Source: Kitasatospora sp. NBC_01246 (lineage in GTDB: Bacteria; Actinomycetota; Actinomycetes; Streptomycetales; Streptomycetaceae). From it: 64,000 nt of DNA. The stretch spans positions 5,642,001 through 5,706,000 of the forward strand of contig NZ_CP108484.1 of assembly GCF_036226505.1 (NCBI RefSeq), given 5' to 3'. The translations under genes and the position numbers were made by a program. The notes beneath the pieces were generated by a model. The model had not been told where the DNA came from. It saw only the letters and a program-made list of their open reading frames with translations, and did not search any database. Below are positions 36,001 through 44,026 of the stretch, one piece after another; position 1 is the stretch's first letter; each line of letters starts with the position of its first letter.

Positions 36001-36820
36001 TGGCGAGCGCGGCGCTGATCAGGGCGCGCTGCTGCGAGGTGGCGTTCTTGGCCAGCGAGAACTGCTGGAGGGCGCGGGTGGCGCGGACCAGGTCGCGGTT
36101 GTTGGACGCGAGCGCGATGTCCTGGGTGATCGACAGCAGGTCTCGGATGATCACGTCGTAGGCCGTGATCGTCGACTGGATGTTCTGGTTGTTCTGGTAC
36201 GGGGTGTTGCGCGCGTCCGAGATCGAGTTCAGGTCCTTGCGGATCTGGAACAGCAGCGCCTTGCCGCCGGAGAGCTCCAGGTTCTCGAACTTGTCCGAGG
36301 ACGCGGTGAAGGTCCGGCTCAGGTCGTCGGTGATCTTGCGGGCGTTGACGATGTCGTCGTCGAGCGGGGCGTTCGGCTCGTGGGTGATCGGCCCGGCGCT
36401 GATGTCCCGCTCGGTCTGCAGGGCGTCGGCGAGGTTGGTCGCCTTCTTCGCCAGGTCCGAGAGGTTGGCCATCTGGGCGAGCTGCTGCGAGGCCTCGAGA
36501 GAGGTCTGGATGCGCAGCCCACCGAGCACGAGGGCGACCAGCACCGGGAGCGCGAGCAGCGCGATGAGGCGGGTACGGATCCGCCAGTTGCGCATCGCCA
36601 GCCGGCTCATGCCCTTGGCCCGTCGGCGGGTCAGCGTCTTGCGGAGCTTGCCCCGGGCCGATTTCCGGTCCTGTTCGGCGTCGTCCTCCGGGCGGCCGAC
36701 CGCCTCGGGTGCCGGCTCGACGGGGCCGCCGGGCACCGCCGCCTGCTGGGGTGGTGCCACGGGCTCACGCGACTCCGGGTCACCCGCGGCGCCGCTACCC
36801 CTTTTGAAACGTCCCTGCAC
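33008..36820 (-). CDS. cvnA: Conservon 2 sensor histidine-kinase-like protein (CvnA)
   Basis: This 1270-residue sensor has a Pro/Arg-rich cytoplasmic N-terminus, a transmembrane helix (about residue 90; LIALLALPVLVALVLGGLRI), an extracytoplasmic NIT-like helical domain, a second helix (about 380-405), HAMP, and an HATPase domain with N box (LAELLENATSFSSP), G1 (DTGIGL) and G2 (GLFVVGRLSLRH). The last 560 residues or so are very rich in Pro, Gln and Gly (GQAPQGQAPQGQAPQGQGG). The domains align with the conservon 1 sensor but the sequence is well diverged, most of all in the sensory part. I chose GTG 36820, 11 bases after AGAGG, the same arrangement as in conservon 1. The open frame to 36964 has no good start. 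Confidence 0.94.
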   Translation of the reverse strand: MQGRFKRGSGAAGDPESREPVAPPQQAAVPGGPVEPAPEAVGRPEDDAEQDRKSARGKLRKTLTRRRAKGMSRLAMRNWRIRTRLIALLALPVLVALVLGGLRIQTSLEASQQLAQMANLSDLAKKATNLADALQTERDISAGPITHEPNAPLDDDIVNARKITDDLSRTFTASSDKFENLELSGGKALLFQIRKDLNSISDARNTPYQNNQNIQSTITAYDVIIRDLLSITQDIALASNNRDLVRATRALQQFSLAKNATSQQRALISAALANPKAPDLSLSDESFGIRLRASYDNALTSFNNIYTSHDLDNLRGQLSYNSVVAAADRYARSVLQQSGIHQTEPVSFKDWYEQATAKITAERRIESKLIEDLDGKAQELQSAADTEALIIGAAVALVLLVALGGAGLIARSMVRSLTRLQSAAEDVAERRLPELVKTLSESDPHDVDVTVEPVGIDSADEIGHVAHAFDMVHSEAVRLAAEQALLRGNINAMFTNLSRRSQGLIQRQLSLISELESREADPDQLANLFKLDHLATRMRRNGENLLVLAGEDPGRRWTRPVPLVDVLRAAASEVEQYERIELATVPSAEVAGRVVNDLVHLLAELLENATSFSSPQTRVRVTGHALPDGRVLVEIHDTGIGLSPDDLADINERLANPPTVDVSVSRRMGLFVVGRLSLRHGIRIQLRPSDSGGTTALVMLPVDVTNSADRRAPARPGSAQAKQQRGVAPTPRQQRQVPGGPAGGPAALGQGPAGGAPQGRPQLGQGGPGAPGGQGGPGGRAGGALPTRQVGQSLQGQPQGQQAPQAQQQGPQGPQARQNPQGGLPQRGAGRQAPPQGGPGALPRRGQQQPGQGQPGPGQPGQGQQGQGPGQPGQGRRPGQERPRPGGDFAGGPGPRTGEQPQHGWADQSGRPGAPQGARPGNRPQEGLPQRRQPGQAPQGQAPQGQAPQGQGGPGGQGPQGPRRPQRPGPDAPQRERQQQLPPQQAQPLPAAEPSSMESTAQFARPRFEASEIDPRDPLGLGLVEPVLPNPARPEPVRQEQLRPEPVRQEPMALPTGPSDGGPQGGAPIFQSAEQAEAARAGQYQPRRPGTSAPGVQQQGQHQQAPQQHQHAQQQHAQQAPHQAQQQAPQQGQPQQAPQGGPGGPGDAPWRPSANDERWRRAEQVREPSTSGVTMSGLPRRTPQANLVSGTAEASPLTGPQVSRAPEEVRGRLTNLRRGIQQGRRVGAEQAAGQGPGQGSQAGPQHGAQQSGFDSFGGRTDGNGADHQER

Positions 36821-37388
36821 TGGCGTCGCAACCTCTGGACCGGGCGTCCCGCCGCGTCGCCGCAGCCTGGACGGTGTGGAGTTTCCATCCGCACCCCGGC
36901 CGGTCCGGGAGAGCGGGCACCGGGGTGGACTACTCCCTACCCACGGTCCGTGGCATTCCAGCACAGCCGGGGAATCCCAACAAGGGCCGCCAGGGCGAGT
37001 GGGGCCACACTACCGACCGCGCGCGCGATTTCACTGACTGTGCGGTAACCGGACCGGAATACCGCCTTTTTCGGACACTTGCCGGATACATGCCAACCGG
37101 ACCCGAGATCAACGGGAGGTGCAGAGGTTCCCGAATGACCGATATATGGGGTTTTGTCGGCGAAACTTGATGAAGCGATATGTCGGATATTGGAGAATTG
37201 CTCTTCAATTTGTGAGCAAAATCACAGCACAATGTGTAGCTTTGGTCACGGCGGCTGTGGAAAGAGATCCGTAATCTTGCTGTCTCCGGCGCACGGCCAC
37301 GATCAGCCTGCCCAGAATCTCCCCGAACCACTCAGGCCGGTGCCGCGCCACGTCGACGCGCCGGTCGCGACCCCGAGGTGCTGACGAG
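36821..37388. other. Long, partly AT-rich region upstream of conservon 2
   Basis: This is 568 bases between the divergent cvnA and the small gene at 37389. Bases 37060-37260 are strikingly AT-rich for this genome and look regulatory. A CRP-type palindrome sits at 37211. A short frame MTDIWGFVGET (37135-37170, AGAGG 9 bases upstream) is possible but unsupported. No other gene is seen. Confidence 0.4.
37211..37226. promoter_or_regulatory. CRP-type palindrome TGTGA-N6-TCACA
   Basis: TGTGAGCAAAATCACA is a perfect match to the bacterial CRP consensus TGTGA-N6-TCACA, lying in an AT-rich stretch. It is 163 bases upstream of the small gene at 37389 and 391 bases upstream of cvnA on the other strand. 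Streptomyces has a cAMP-binding Crp with a related consensus. Binding is inferred. Confidence 0.5.
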
Positions 37389-37610
37389 ATGTCCCAGGCG
37401 AACACGGCCGCCACCAGTCCCGAGCTCTCCAGCCGTTCCACGGCGAACCCGCGCCGGACGACGCTGGCCTCGGTCGAGGACTTCAGCGGGATCCCGGGCG
37501 CCCGCCGGGCCGAGCACGTGGCGACCTATGCCACCGAGCTGCCCACGAACACGGCCAACCCGCGCCGCACCCAGCTGATGGTCGCCCCGGCGGTGGCCCC
37601 GCGGAGCTGA
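37389..37610 (+). CDS. Orphan 73-residue protein with a duplicated TANPRRT motif
   Basis: ATG 37389 is preceded by GAGG 10 bases upstream. The 73-residue product is hydrophilic, with no signal peptide or membrane helix. The heptad TANPRRT occurs twice, followed by TLAS (residues about 18-28) and QLMV (about 54-64), and the two copies flank a central SVEDFSGIPGARRAEHVATY. It has one gene neighbour on each side, both unrelated, and a strong terminator. I recognise no family. It could be a small conserved streptomycete protein, and a precursor-like or adaptor role is possible but unproven. Confidence 0.55.
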   Translation: MSQANTAATSPELSSRSTANPRRTTLASVEDFSGIPGARRAEHVATYATELPTNTANPRRTQLMVAPAVAPRS

Positions 37611-37624
37611 CACCCCGCACGAAC

Positions 37625-37656
37625 CCGGAAGGCGCCGCACTCGCGGCGCCTTTCGG
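37625..37656 (+). terminator. Terminator after the TANPRRT protein gene
   Basis: A 14-bp stem (37625-37638 with 37643-37656; CCGGAAGGCGCCGC, one wobble pair) with an ACTC loop, 14 bases after the stop, followed by a short T-rich stretch. Confidence 0.75.
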
Positions 37657-37828
37657 TTTGCTCCCGCCGGGTCGGGCGCAACCGCGCTGAACAGGGGCAA
37701 AGCGGTCGGGGGAGGCCCCACGCGATAGCCTGGTCGACGATTGAGCGGGGCCGGGCCCACACGGGCGCGGCGCCCACCAGCGCCCGGGCGCGCCCCGGGC
37801 GGCCGACGAAGCGAGGGGTAGCCCAGCC

Positions 37829-38629
37829 GTGCGCATTGCCAGGTTTTCCGTCCGGGAGGGGAGCCCTGCCGCCGGCACCGTCTCCTTCGGTGTGGTCGAG
37901 GGTGACCCGGCGCAGCCCGAGTCCCTCGTGGTCCACGCCCTGGCCGGCCACCCGTTCGGGCAGCCCCAACCCACCGGTGAGAGCTACCGCTTCCAGGACG
38001 TGCGGCTGCTCAGCCCGATGCTGCCGAACAAGATCGTCGCGGTCGGCCGCAACTACGCCGCCCACGCGGCGGAGCTCGGCCACGACGTCCCGGACGTCCC
38101 GCTGACCTTCTTCAAGCCGTCGACCTCGGTGATCGGCCCGACCGAGTCCATCGCGTACCCGCCGTTCTCCTCCGACGTCCACCACGAGGCCGAACTGGCC
38201 GTGGTCATCGGCCGGATGTGCCGCGAGGTCCCGCTGGACCGGGTGCCCGAGGTGATCTTCGGCTACACCTGTGCCAACGACCTCACGGCCCGCGACATCC
38301 AGCAGCGCGAGGGCCAGTGGGCCCGCGCCAAGGGCTTCGACACCGCCTGCCCGCTCGGCCCGTGGATCGAGACCGACCTCGACCCGAGCGACCTCGCCGT
38401 CACCTGCACGGTCAACGGCGAGCTCCGGCAGGCCGGCCGCACCTCACAGATGGTCCGCTCGGTCGCCGAGCTGATCGTCCACATCTCCGAGGCCATGACG
38501 CTGCTGCCCGGCGACGTCATCCTCACCGGCACACCCGCTGGGGTGGGCCCCCTCAACGTCGGCGACGCGGTCGCCGTCTCCATCGAAGGCATCGGCACTC
38601 TCACCAACAAGGTGATCAAGCGTGGCTAA
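37829..38629 (+). CDS. Fumarylacetoacetate hydrolase (FAH) family protein
   Basis: This 266-residue FAH-fold enzyme has the metal-binding triad in HHEAELAVVIG (two Glu) and CANDLTARDIQ (Asp), and the C-terminal LTGTPAGVGPLNVGDAV loop. Members hydrolyse or decarboxylate small keto acids such as acylpyruvates or oxaloacetate. The exact substrate cannot be read from the sequence. GTG 37829 lies behind GAGGGG. The gene ends 8 bases inside gltX, so the two are translationally coupled, an arrangement that I recall as conserved in streptomycetes. Confidence 0.9.
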   Translation: MRIARFSVREGSPAAGTVSFGVVEGDPAQPESLVVHALAGHPFGQPQPTGESYRFQDVRLLSPMLPNKIVAVGRNYAAHAAELGHDVPDVPLTFFKPSTSVIGPTESIAYPPFSSDVHHEAELAVVIGRMCREVPLDRVPEVIFGYTCANDLTARDIQQREGQWARAKGFDTACPLGPWIETDLDPSDLAVTCTVNGELRQAGRTSQMVRSVAELIVHISEAMTLLPGDVILTGTPAGVGPLNVGDAVAVSIEGIGTLTNKVIKRG

Positions 38630-40121
38630 CACTGACCCGAGCGTTCGGGTTCGCTTCTGTCCGTCCCCGACCGGCAACCCGCACGTGGGCCTGGTCCGCA
38701 CGGCCCTCTTCAACTGGGCCTTCGCCCGCCACAACGGCGGCACGATGGTCTTCCGGATCGAGGACACCGACTCCGCCCGCGACTCCGAGGAGTCGTACCG
38801 GCAGCTGCTCGACGCCATGCGCTGGCTCGGCTTCGACTGGGACGAGGGCCCGGAGATCGGCGGCCCGCACGCGCCGTACCGGCAGTCGCAGCGGATGGAC
38901 ATCTACGCGGACGTGGCCCGCCGGCTGCACGAGGCCGGCCACGCCTACCACTGCTACTGCTCCACCGAGGAGCTCGACGCCCGCCGCGAGGCCGCCCGCG
39001 CGGCCGGCCGCCCGTCCGGCTACGACGGCCACTGCCGGGAGCTGACGGACGACCAGGTCGCCGTCTACAAGCTGGAGAAGCGCGAGCCGATCCTGCGGTT
39101 CCGGATGCCCGACCGCACCATCGCCTTCGACGACCTGGTGCGCGGCACGCTCAGCTTCGAGCCGGAGAACGTGCCCGACTACGGCATCGTCCGGGCCAAC
39201 GGCGCACCGCTCTACACCCTGGTCAACCCGGTCGACGACGCCCTGATGGGCATCACCCACGTCCTGCGCGGCGAGGACCTGCTCTCCTCGACCCCGCGCC
39301 AGATCGCGCTGTACGCGGCGCTCGCCGAGATCGGCGTCGGCGACGGCGGCACCCCGCGCTTCGGCCACCTGCCGTACGTGATGGGCGAGGGCAACAAGAA
39401 GCTCTCGAAGCGCGACCCGCAGGCCTCGCTCAACCTGTACCGCGAGCGCGGCTTCATCCCCGAGGGCCTGCTCAACTACCTGTCGCTGCTCGGCTGGTCG
39501 CTCTCCGCGGACGACGACATCTTCTCGGTGGAGCAGCTGGTCGAGGCGTTCGACATCGCCGACGTCAACGCCAACCCGGCCCGCTTCGACCTCAAGAAGT
39601 GCGAGCACATCAACGCCGAGCACGTGCGCCGGCTGGCCCCGGAGGACTTCGTCCGCCGCCTGGTGCCGTACCTCCAGGCGCCCGGTCTGCTGCCGGCCGA
39701 GCCGACCGCCGAGCAGCTGGAGCTGCTGGCCAAGGTGGCACCGCTCACCCAGGAGCGGATGGTCGTGCTGAGCGAGATCGTCACCATGGCGGGCTTCCTC
39801 TTCGTCGACCCGGCGGACTTCACGCTCGACCCGGACGACGCCGCCAAGGTGCTCACCGCCGACGCCCGTCCGGTGCTGGAGGCGAGCATCAAGGCGCTGG
39901 AGGAGCTGGCGGACTTCTCGCCCGAGCCGATCCAGGCCGCGCTGCGCGCGGCGCTGGTGGACGGGCTGGGCATCAAGCCCAAGTTCGCCTTCACGCCGCT
40001 GCGGGTGGCCGTCACGGGCCGCCGGGTGTCCCCGCCGCTCTTCGAGTCGATGGAGCTGCTCGGGCGCCCCGAGACGCTGCGCCGGCTGACCGCCGCGCTG
40101 GCCGCCGTCCCGGCTGCCTGA
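38622..40121 (+). CDS. gltX: Glutamyl-tRNA synthetase (non-discriminating type expected)
   Basis: GltX (499 residues) charges tRNA(Glu) and, in organisms with GatCAB, also tRNA(Gln). The class I motifs are a HIGH-type PSPTGNPHVG (about residues 14-23) and a KMSKS-type KKLSKRD (about 259-265). FRIEDTDSARDSEE and FDWDEGPEIGG are typical. GTG 38622 overlaps the FAH gene by 8 bases. It is followed by a cluster of tRNA(Gln) and tRNA(Glu) genes, and gatB lies at the left edge of the window, so all partners of the indirect Gln-tRNA pathway appear here. Confidence 0.97.
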   Translation: MANTDPSVRVRFCPSPTGNPHVGLVRTALFNWAFARHNGGTMVFRIEDTDSARDSEESYRQLLDAMRWLGFDWDEGPEIGGPHAPYRQSQRMDIYADVARRLHEAGHAYHCYCSTEELDARREAARAAGRPSGYDGHCRELTDDQVAVYKLEKREPILRFRMPDRTIAFDDLVRGTLSFEPENVPDYGIVRANGAPLYTLVNPVDDALMGITHVLRGEDLLSSTPRQIALYAALAEIGVGDGGTPRFGHLPYVMGEGNKKLSKRDPQASLNLYRERGFIPEGLLNYLSLLGWSLSADDDIFSVEQLVEAFDIADVNANPARFDLKKCEHINAEHVRRLAPEDFVRRLVPYLQAPGLLPAEPTAEQLELLAKVAPLTQERMVVLSEIVTMAGFLFVDPADFTLDPDDAAKVLTADARPVLEASIKALEELADFSPEPIQAALRAALVDGLGIKPKFAFTPLRVAVTGRRVSPPLFESMELLGRPETLRRLTAALAAVPAA

Positions 40122-40198
40122 GCACCGCCACCGGCGGCCGCGGGCCGGGTTCTGACCTGGCCCGCAGCCGCCCCGGCCGCGGCCTGGGCTTATCGATT

Positions 40199-40227
40199 TT
40201 GGACCGGGGCCGGACGTCGGGTAATGT
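40199..40227 (+). promoter_or_regulatory. Promoter of the Gln/Glu tRNA cluster
   Basis: TTGGAC (40199-40204) and TAATGT (40222-40227) are spaced by 17 bases, a good housekeeping (HrdB-type) promoter about 100 bases upstream of the first tRNA. Confidence 0.65.
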
Positions 40228-40331
40228 TCTTTCTGCGCCGCCCGGGAGGGAACGGACGAGGGAGCGAAACCCCGTCGGGACCGAGCGAGGGGCGCAACGC
40301 CTGAGAAGGGCCCGCAGGGGTTCAACTCTGG

Positions 40332-40403
40332 TGGGGTATGGTGTAATTGGCAGCACGAGTGATTCTGGTTCATTTAGTCTAGGTTCGAGTCCTGGTACCC
40401 CAG
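40332..40403 (+). tRNA. tRNA-Gln (CTG), copy 1
   Basis: A 72-base cloverleaf. The acceptor TGGGGTA pairs with TACCCCA, the anticodon loop TTCTGGT gives anticodon CTG, and the T-arm is GGTTCGAGTCC. The anticodon stem contains one G-T wobble (TCATT) where copy 2 has a Watson-Crick pair. CCA is not encoded. Confidence 0.95.
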
Positions 40404-40467
40404 CGCAGTACGGCACTGTCGGCTCCATCGCAGTGCAGGCACCACCGCAGTACAAACAAAGATCCAA

Positions 40468-40540
40468 GCCCCCGTTGTGTAGCGGCCTAGCACGCTGCCC
40501 TCTCACGGCAGTAGCGCCGGTTCGAATCCGGTCGGGGGTA
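40468..40540 (+). tRNA. tRNA-Glu (CTC), copy 1
   Basis: A 73-base cloverleaf. The acceptor GCCCCCG pairs with CGGGGGT (G-T at the terminal pair, as usual in Streptomyces), the anticodon stem is CTGCC/GGCAG, and loop CTCTCAC gives anticodon CTC. Three identical copies follow one another. Confidence 0.96.
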
Positions 40541-40567
40541 CTGATCCCGCAAGGGATCGTCTGGAAA

Positions 40568-40640
40568 GCCCCCGTTGTGTAGCGGCCTAGCACGCTGCCC
40601 TCTCACGGCAGTAGCGCCGGTTCGAATCCGGTCGGGGGTA
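40568..40640 (+). tRNA. tRNA-Glu (CTC), copy 2
   Basis: Identical to copy 1 and starting exactly 100 bases later. The spacer contains GATCCC-GCAA-GGGATC, a short hairpin repeated after this copy as well, a likely processing element. Confidence 0.96.
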
Positions 40641-40666
40641 CTGATCCCGCAAGGGATCGCCAGGAT

Positions 40667-40739
40667 GCCCCCGTTGTGTAGCGGCCTAGCACGCTGCCCT
40701 CTCACGGCAGTAGCGCCGGTTCGAATCCGGTCGGGGGTA
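40667..40739 (+). tRNA. tRNA-Glu (CTC), copy 3
   Basis: Identical to copies 1 and 2 and starting 99 bases after copy 2. It is followed by 46 bases and the second tRNA-Gln. Confidence 0.96.
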
Positions 40740-40785
40740 CCAGAGCATTAAGCCGGTGGGCTTGCCCATCGGCTGATTGCTTTGT

Positions 40786-40857
40786 TGGGGTATGGTGTAA
40801 TTGGCAGCACGAGTGATTCTGGTTCACTTAGTCTAGGTTCGAGTCCTGGTACCCCAG
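40786..40857 (+). tRNA. tRNA-Gln (CTG), copy 2
   Basis: It differs from copy 1 by one base in the anticodon stem (TCACT against TCATT), which gives five Watson-Crick pairs. Unlike copy 1, the genomic CCA follows directly (40858-40860). It is the last gene of the cluster. Confidence 0.95.
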
Positions 40858-40869
40858 CCAGAAATTAGC

Positions 40870-40897
40870 AAGGCCCTGGTCCGCCGGGGCCTTTTGT
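40870..40897 (+). terminator. Terminator after the tRNA cluster
   Basis: AAGGCCC (40870-40876) pairs with GGGCCTT (40887-40893), followed by TT and a T-rich stretch. Confidence 0.75.
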
Positions 40898-40926
40898 GTT
40901 TTCTGCCCGCATTTCCGGGTGATTCG

Positions 40927-40964
40927 GAAAAGGGCCCGCGCACCGAGGTGCGCGGGCCCTTTTC
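40927..40964. terminator. Bidirectional terminator between the tRNA cluster and ndgR
   Basis: A perfect 18-bp inverted repeat (40927-40944 with 40947-40964; GAAAAGGGCCCGCGCACC) gives A-rich and T-rich flanks on both strands, so it terminates ndgR from the right and read-through from the left. Confidence 0.85.
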
Positions 40965-40985
40965 GACGTCGGCGGGTAGGGGTGG

Positions 40986-41699
40986 TCAGCCGCGGCGCAG
41001 GGCCTCGGTGAGCCGGTTGGCGGCCTCGATGATGGCCTGGGCGTGCAGCCGGCCCGGGTGGCGGGTCAGGCGCTCGATCGGACCGGAGACGGAGACGGCG
41101 GCCACGACCCGGTTGGAGGGGCCGCGCACGGGGGCCGAGACGGACGCCACACCCGGCTCGCGCTCGCCGATCGACTGCGCCCAGCCGCGGCGCCGGACGC
41201 CGCTCAGCGCGGTCGCGGTGAACCGGGCGCCCTGGAGGCCCCGGTGGAGCCGCTCGGGCTCCTCCCAGGCGAGCAGGACCTGGGCGGCCGAGCCGGCCTT
41301 CATCGGCAGGGTGCTGCCGACCGGGACGGTGTCCCGCAGACCGGAGAGCCGCTCGGCGGCGGCGACGCAGATCCGCATCTCGCCCTGCCGGCGGTAGAGC
41401 TGTGCGCTCTCGCCGGTGACGTCGCGCAGATGGGTCAGGACCGGGCCCGCGGTGGCGAGCAGCCGGTCCTCGCCCGCCGCGGCGGAGAGTTCGGAGAGAC
41501 GGGGGCCGAGGATGAACCGGCCCTGCATGTCCCTGGTGACCAGTCGGTGATGTTCGAGTGCGACGGCGAGCCGGTGGGCCGTGGGCCGCGCCAGACCGGT
41601 GGCGGCGACCAGCCCCGCCAACGTGGCGGGGCCCGACTCCAGTGCGCTCAGCACCAGAGCGGCCTTGTCGAGAACGCCGACGCCGCTAGAGTTGTCCAT
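40986..41699 (-). CDS. ndgR: IclR-family regulator of leuCD and amino-acid genes
   Basis: This 237-residue IclR-type repressor has a winged helix at residues about 8-60 (LVAATGLARPTAHRLAVALE) and an effector domain behind it (MKAGSAAQVLLAWEEPER, SGVRRRGWAQSIGEREPGVA). It lies back to back with leuCD, the place held by NdgR (also called AreB, and LtbR in corynebacteria), which controls leucine, methionine and antibiotic-related genes in streptomycetes. ATG 41699. A perfect palindrome lies 6 bases upstream and overlaps its likely promoter, so autorepression is plausible. Confidence 0.93.
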   Translation of the reverse strand: MDNSSGVGVLDKAALVLSALESGPATLAGLVAATGLARPTAHRLAVALEHHRLVTRDMQGRFILGPRLSELSAAAGEDRLLATAGPVLTHLRDVTGESAQLYRRQGEMRICVAAAERLSGLRDTVPVGSTLPMKAGSAAQVLLAWEEPERLHRGLQGARFTATALSGVRRRGWAQSIGEREPGVASVSAPVRGPSNRVVAAVSVSGPIERLTRHPGRLHAQAIIEAANRLTEALRRG

Positions 41700-41930
41700 G
41701 CCCTAAGACTGCAGTCTCATTCCGCGAGACGCAAGTTCAATCCGGCGAGAAAAGCGCCACTCTGGATGCAGCAGCCCGGGAGACATCCAGAATGCGGCCT
41801 CAACAGAGTGTCCGCATGGTGGACACCGATCCGGCGTGCAGGTCACGCGGCGCGCCTCACGGGGCGGCGCCAGGCAGTGACCCCGATGAACACGAGAAGG
41901 CCGGCAACGCGGCCGGCTGGAGGGAATCCG
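41700..41930. other. Divergent ndgR-leuC control region
   Basis: It contains three inverted repeats: AGACTGCAGTCT (41706-41717), TCTGGATG/CATCCAGA (41761-41768 with 41784-41791) and GTGTCC/GGACAC (41808-41813 with 41821-41826). The first is placed to control ndgR; the others may act on leuC or shape its leader. Confidence 0.5.
41706..41717. promoter_or_regulatory. Perfect 12-bp palindrome, candidate NdgR operator
   Basis: AGACTGCAGTCT is a perfect palindrome ending 6 bases before the ndgR start. On the minus strand TTGCGT and CAGTCT, spaced by 17 bases, would form the ndgR promoter overlapping it. Confidence 0.45.
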
Positions 41931-43352
<1,422 letters not shown>

Positions 43353-43357
43353 GCAGC

Positions 43358-43954
43358 ATGGAGAAGTTCACCACCCACACCGGTCGCGCCGTGCCGCTGC
43401 GCCGCAGCAACGTCGACACCGACCAGATCATCCCGGCCCATTGGCTCAAGAAGGTCACTCGTTCCGGTTTCGAGGACGGCCTGTTCGAGGCCTGGCGCAA
43501 GGACGAGTCGTTCGTCCTGAACCGGCCCGAGTACCAGGGCGCGACCGTCCTGCTGGCCGGCCCCGAATTCGGCACCGGCTCCTCCCGGGAGCACGCCGTC
43601 TGGGCATTGCAGAACTACGGGTTCCACGCGGTCGTCTCGTCCCGCTTCGCCGACATCTTCCGCGGTAACTCGCTGAAGAACGGCCTGCTCACGGTCGTGC
43701 TGCCGCAGGAGACGGTGGAGCGGCTCTGGGCGCTGGTGGAGGCCGATCCGACGGCCGGGATCACCGTCGACCTGGAGGCCCGCGAGGTGCGCGCCGAGGG
43801 CGTCACGGCCCCGTTCGAGCTGGACGACAATGTCCGTTGGCGGCTGCTGAACGGGCTGGACGACATCAGCATCACCCTGCAGAACGAGCCCGACATCGCG
43901 GCCTTCGAACAGACCCGGCCCGCCTTCAAGCCGCGTACTCTGCCGGTCGCCTGA
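43358..43954 (+). CDS. leuD: 3-isopropylmalate dehydratase small subunit
   Basis: LeuD (198 residues) supplies the swivel domain for LeuC. It shows NVDTDQIIPAHWLKKVTRSG, the substrate-recognition FGTGSSREHAVWAL and SSRFADIFRGNSLKNGLL. ATG 43358 lies 5 bases after leuC, so the pair is co-translated and shares NdgR control. A strong terminator follows. Confidence 0.98.
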   Translation: MEKFTTHTGRAVPLRRSNVDTDQIIPAHWLKKVTRSGFEDGLFEAWRKDESFVLNRPEYQGATVLLAGPEFGTGSSREHAVWALQNYGFHAVVSSRFADIFRGNSLKNGLLTVVLPQETVERLWALVEADPTAGITVDLEAREVRAEGVTAPFELDDNVRWRLLNGLDDISITLQNEPDIAAFEQTRPAFKPRTLPVA

Positions 43955-43988
43955 GCGGCTCGGGAGAACAAGCATTCTGACGTTCCAC

Positions 43989-44026
43989 CGGATGGTCCGC
44001 CTCCCCTCGGGGGGGCGGACCATCCG
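43989..44026 (+). terminator. Terminator after leuCD
   Basis: CGGATGGTCCGCC (43989-44001) pairs with GGCGGACCATCCG (44014-44026) around a C/G-rich loop, 35 bases past leuD. Confidence 0.7.

Noticed and set aside
25709..36820. The duplicated cvn genes as arms of a mobile element
   Set aside because: No transposase, integrase, terminal inverted repeats or target duplications are seen. The repeats begin and end with genes, fitting duplication plus gene conversion.
37135..37170. An 11-residue frame MTDIWGFVGET as a possible leader peptide
   Set aside because: No terminator or antiterminator follows and no gene lies close behind it. A short chance frame is as likely.
37154..37384. A 76-codon frame with six cysteines in the AT-rich island upstream of the TANPRRT gene
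   Set aside because: It has a TTG start without a ribosome binding site, codon use unlike the neighbours, and overlaps the CRP-type box and probable promoters.
40468..40739. Three identical 73-base units at regular spacing, superficially like a CRISPR or other repeat array
   Set aside because: Each unit folds as tRNA-Glu with anticodon CTC. The spacers are near-identical, not unique.
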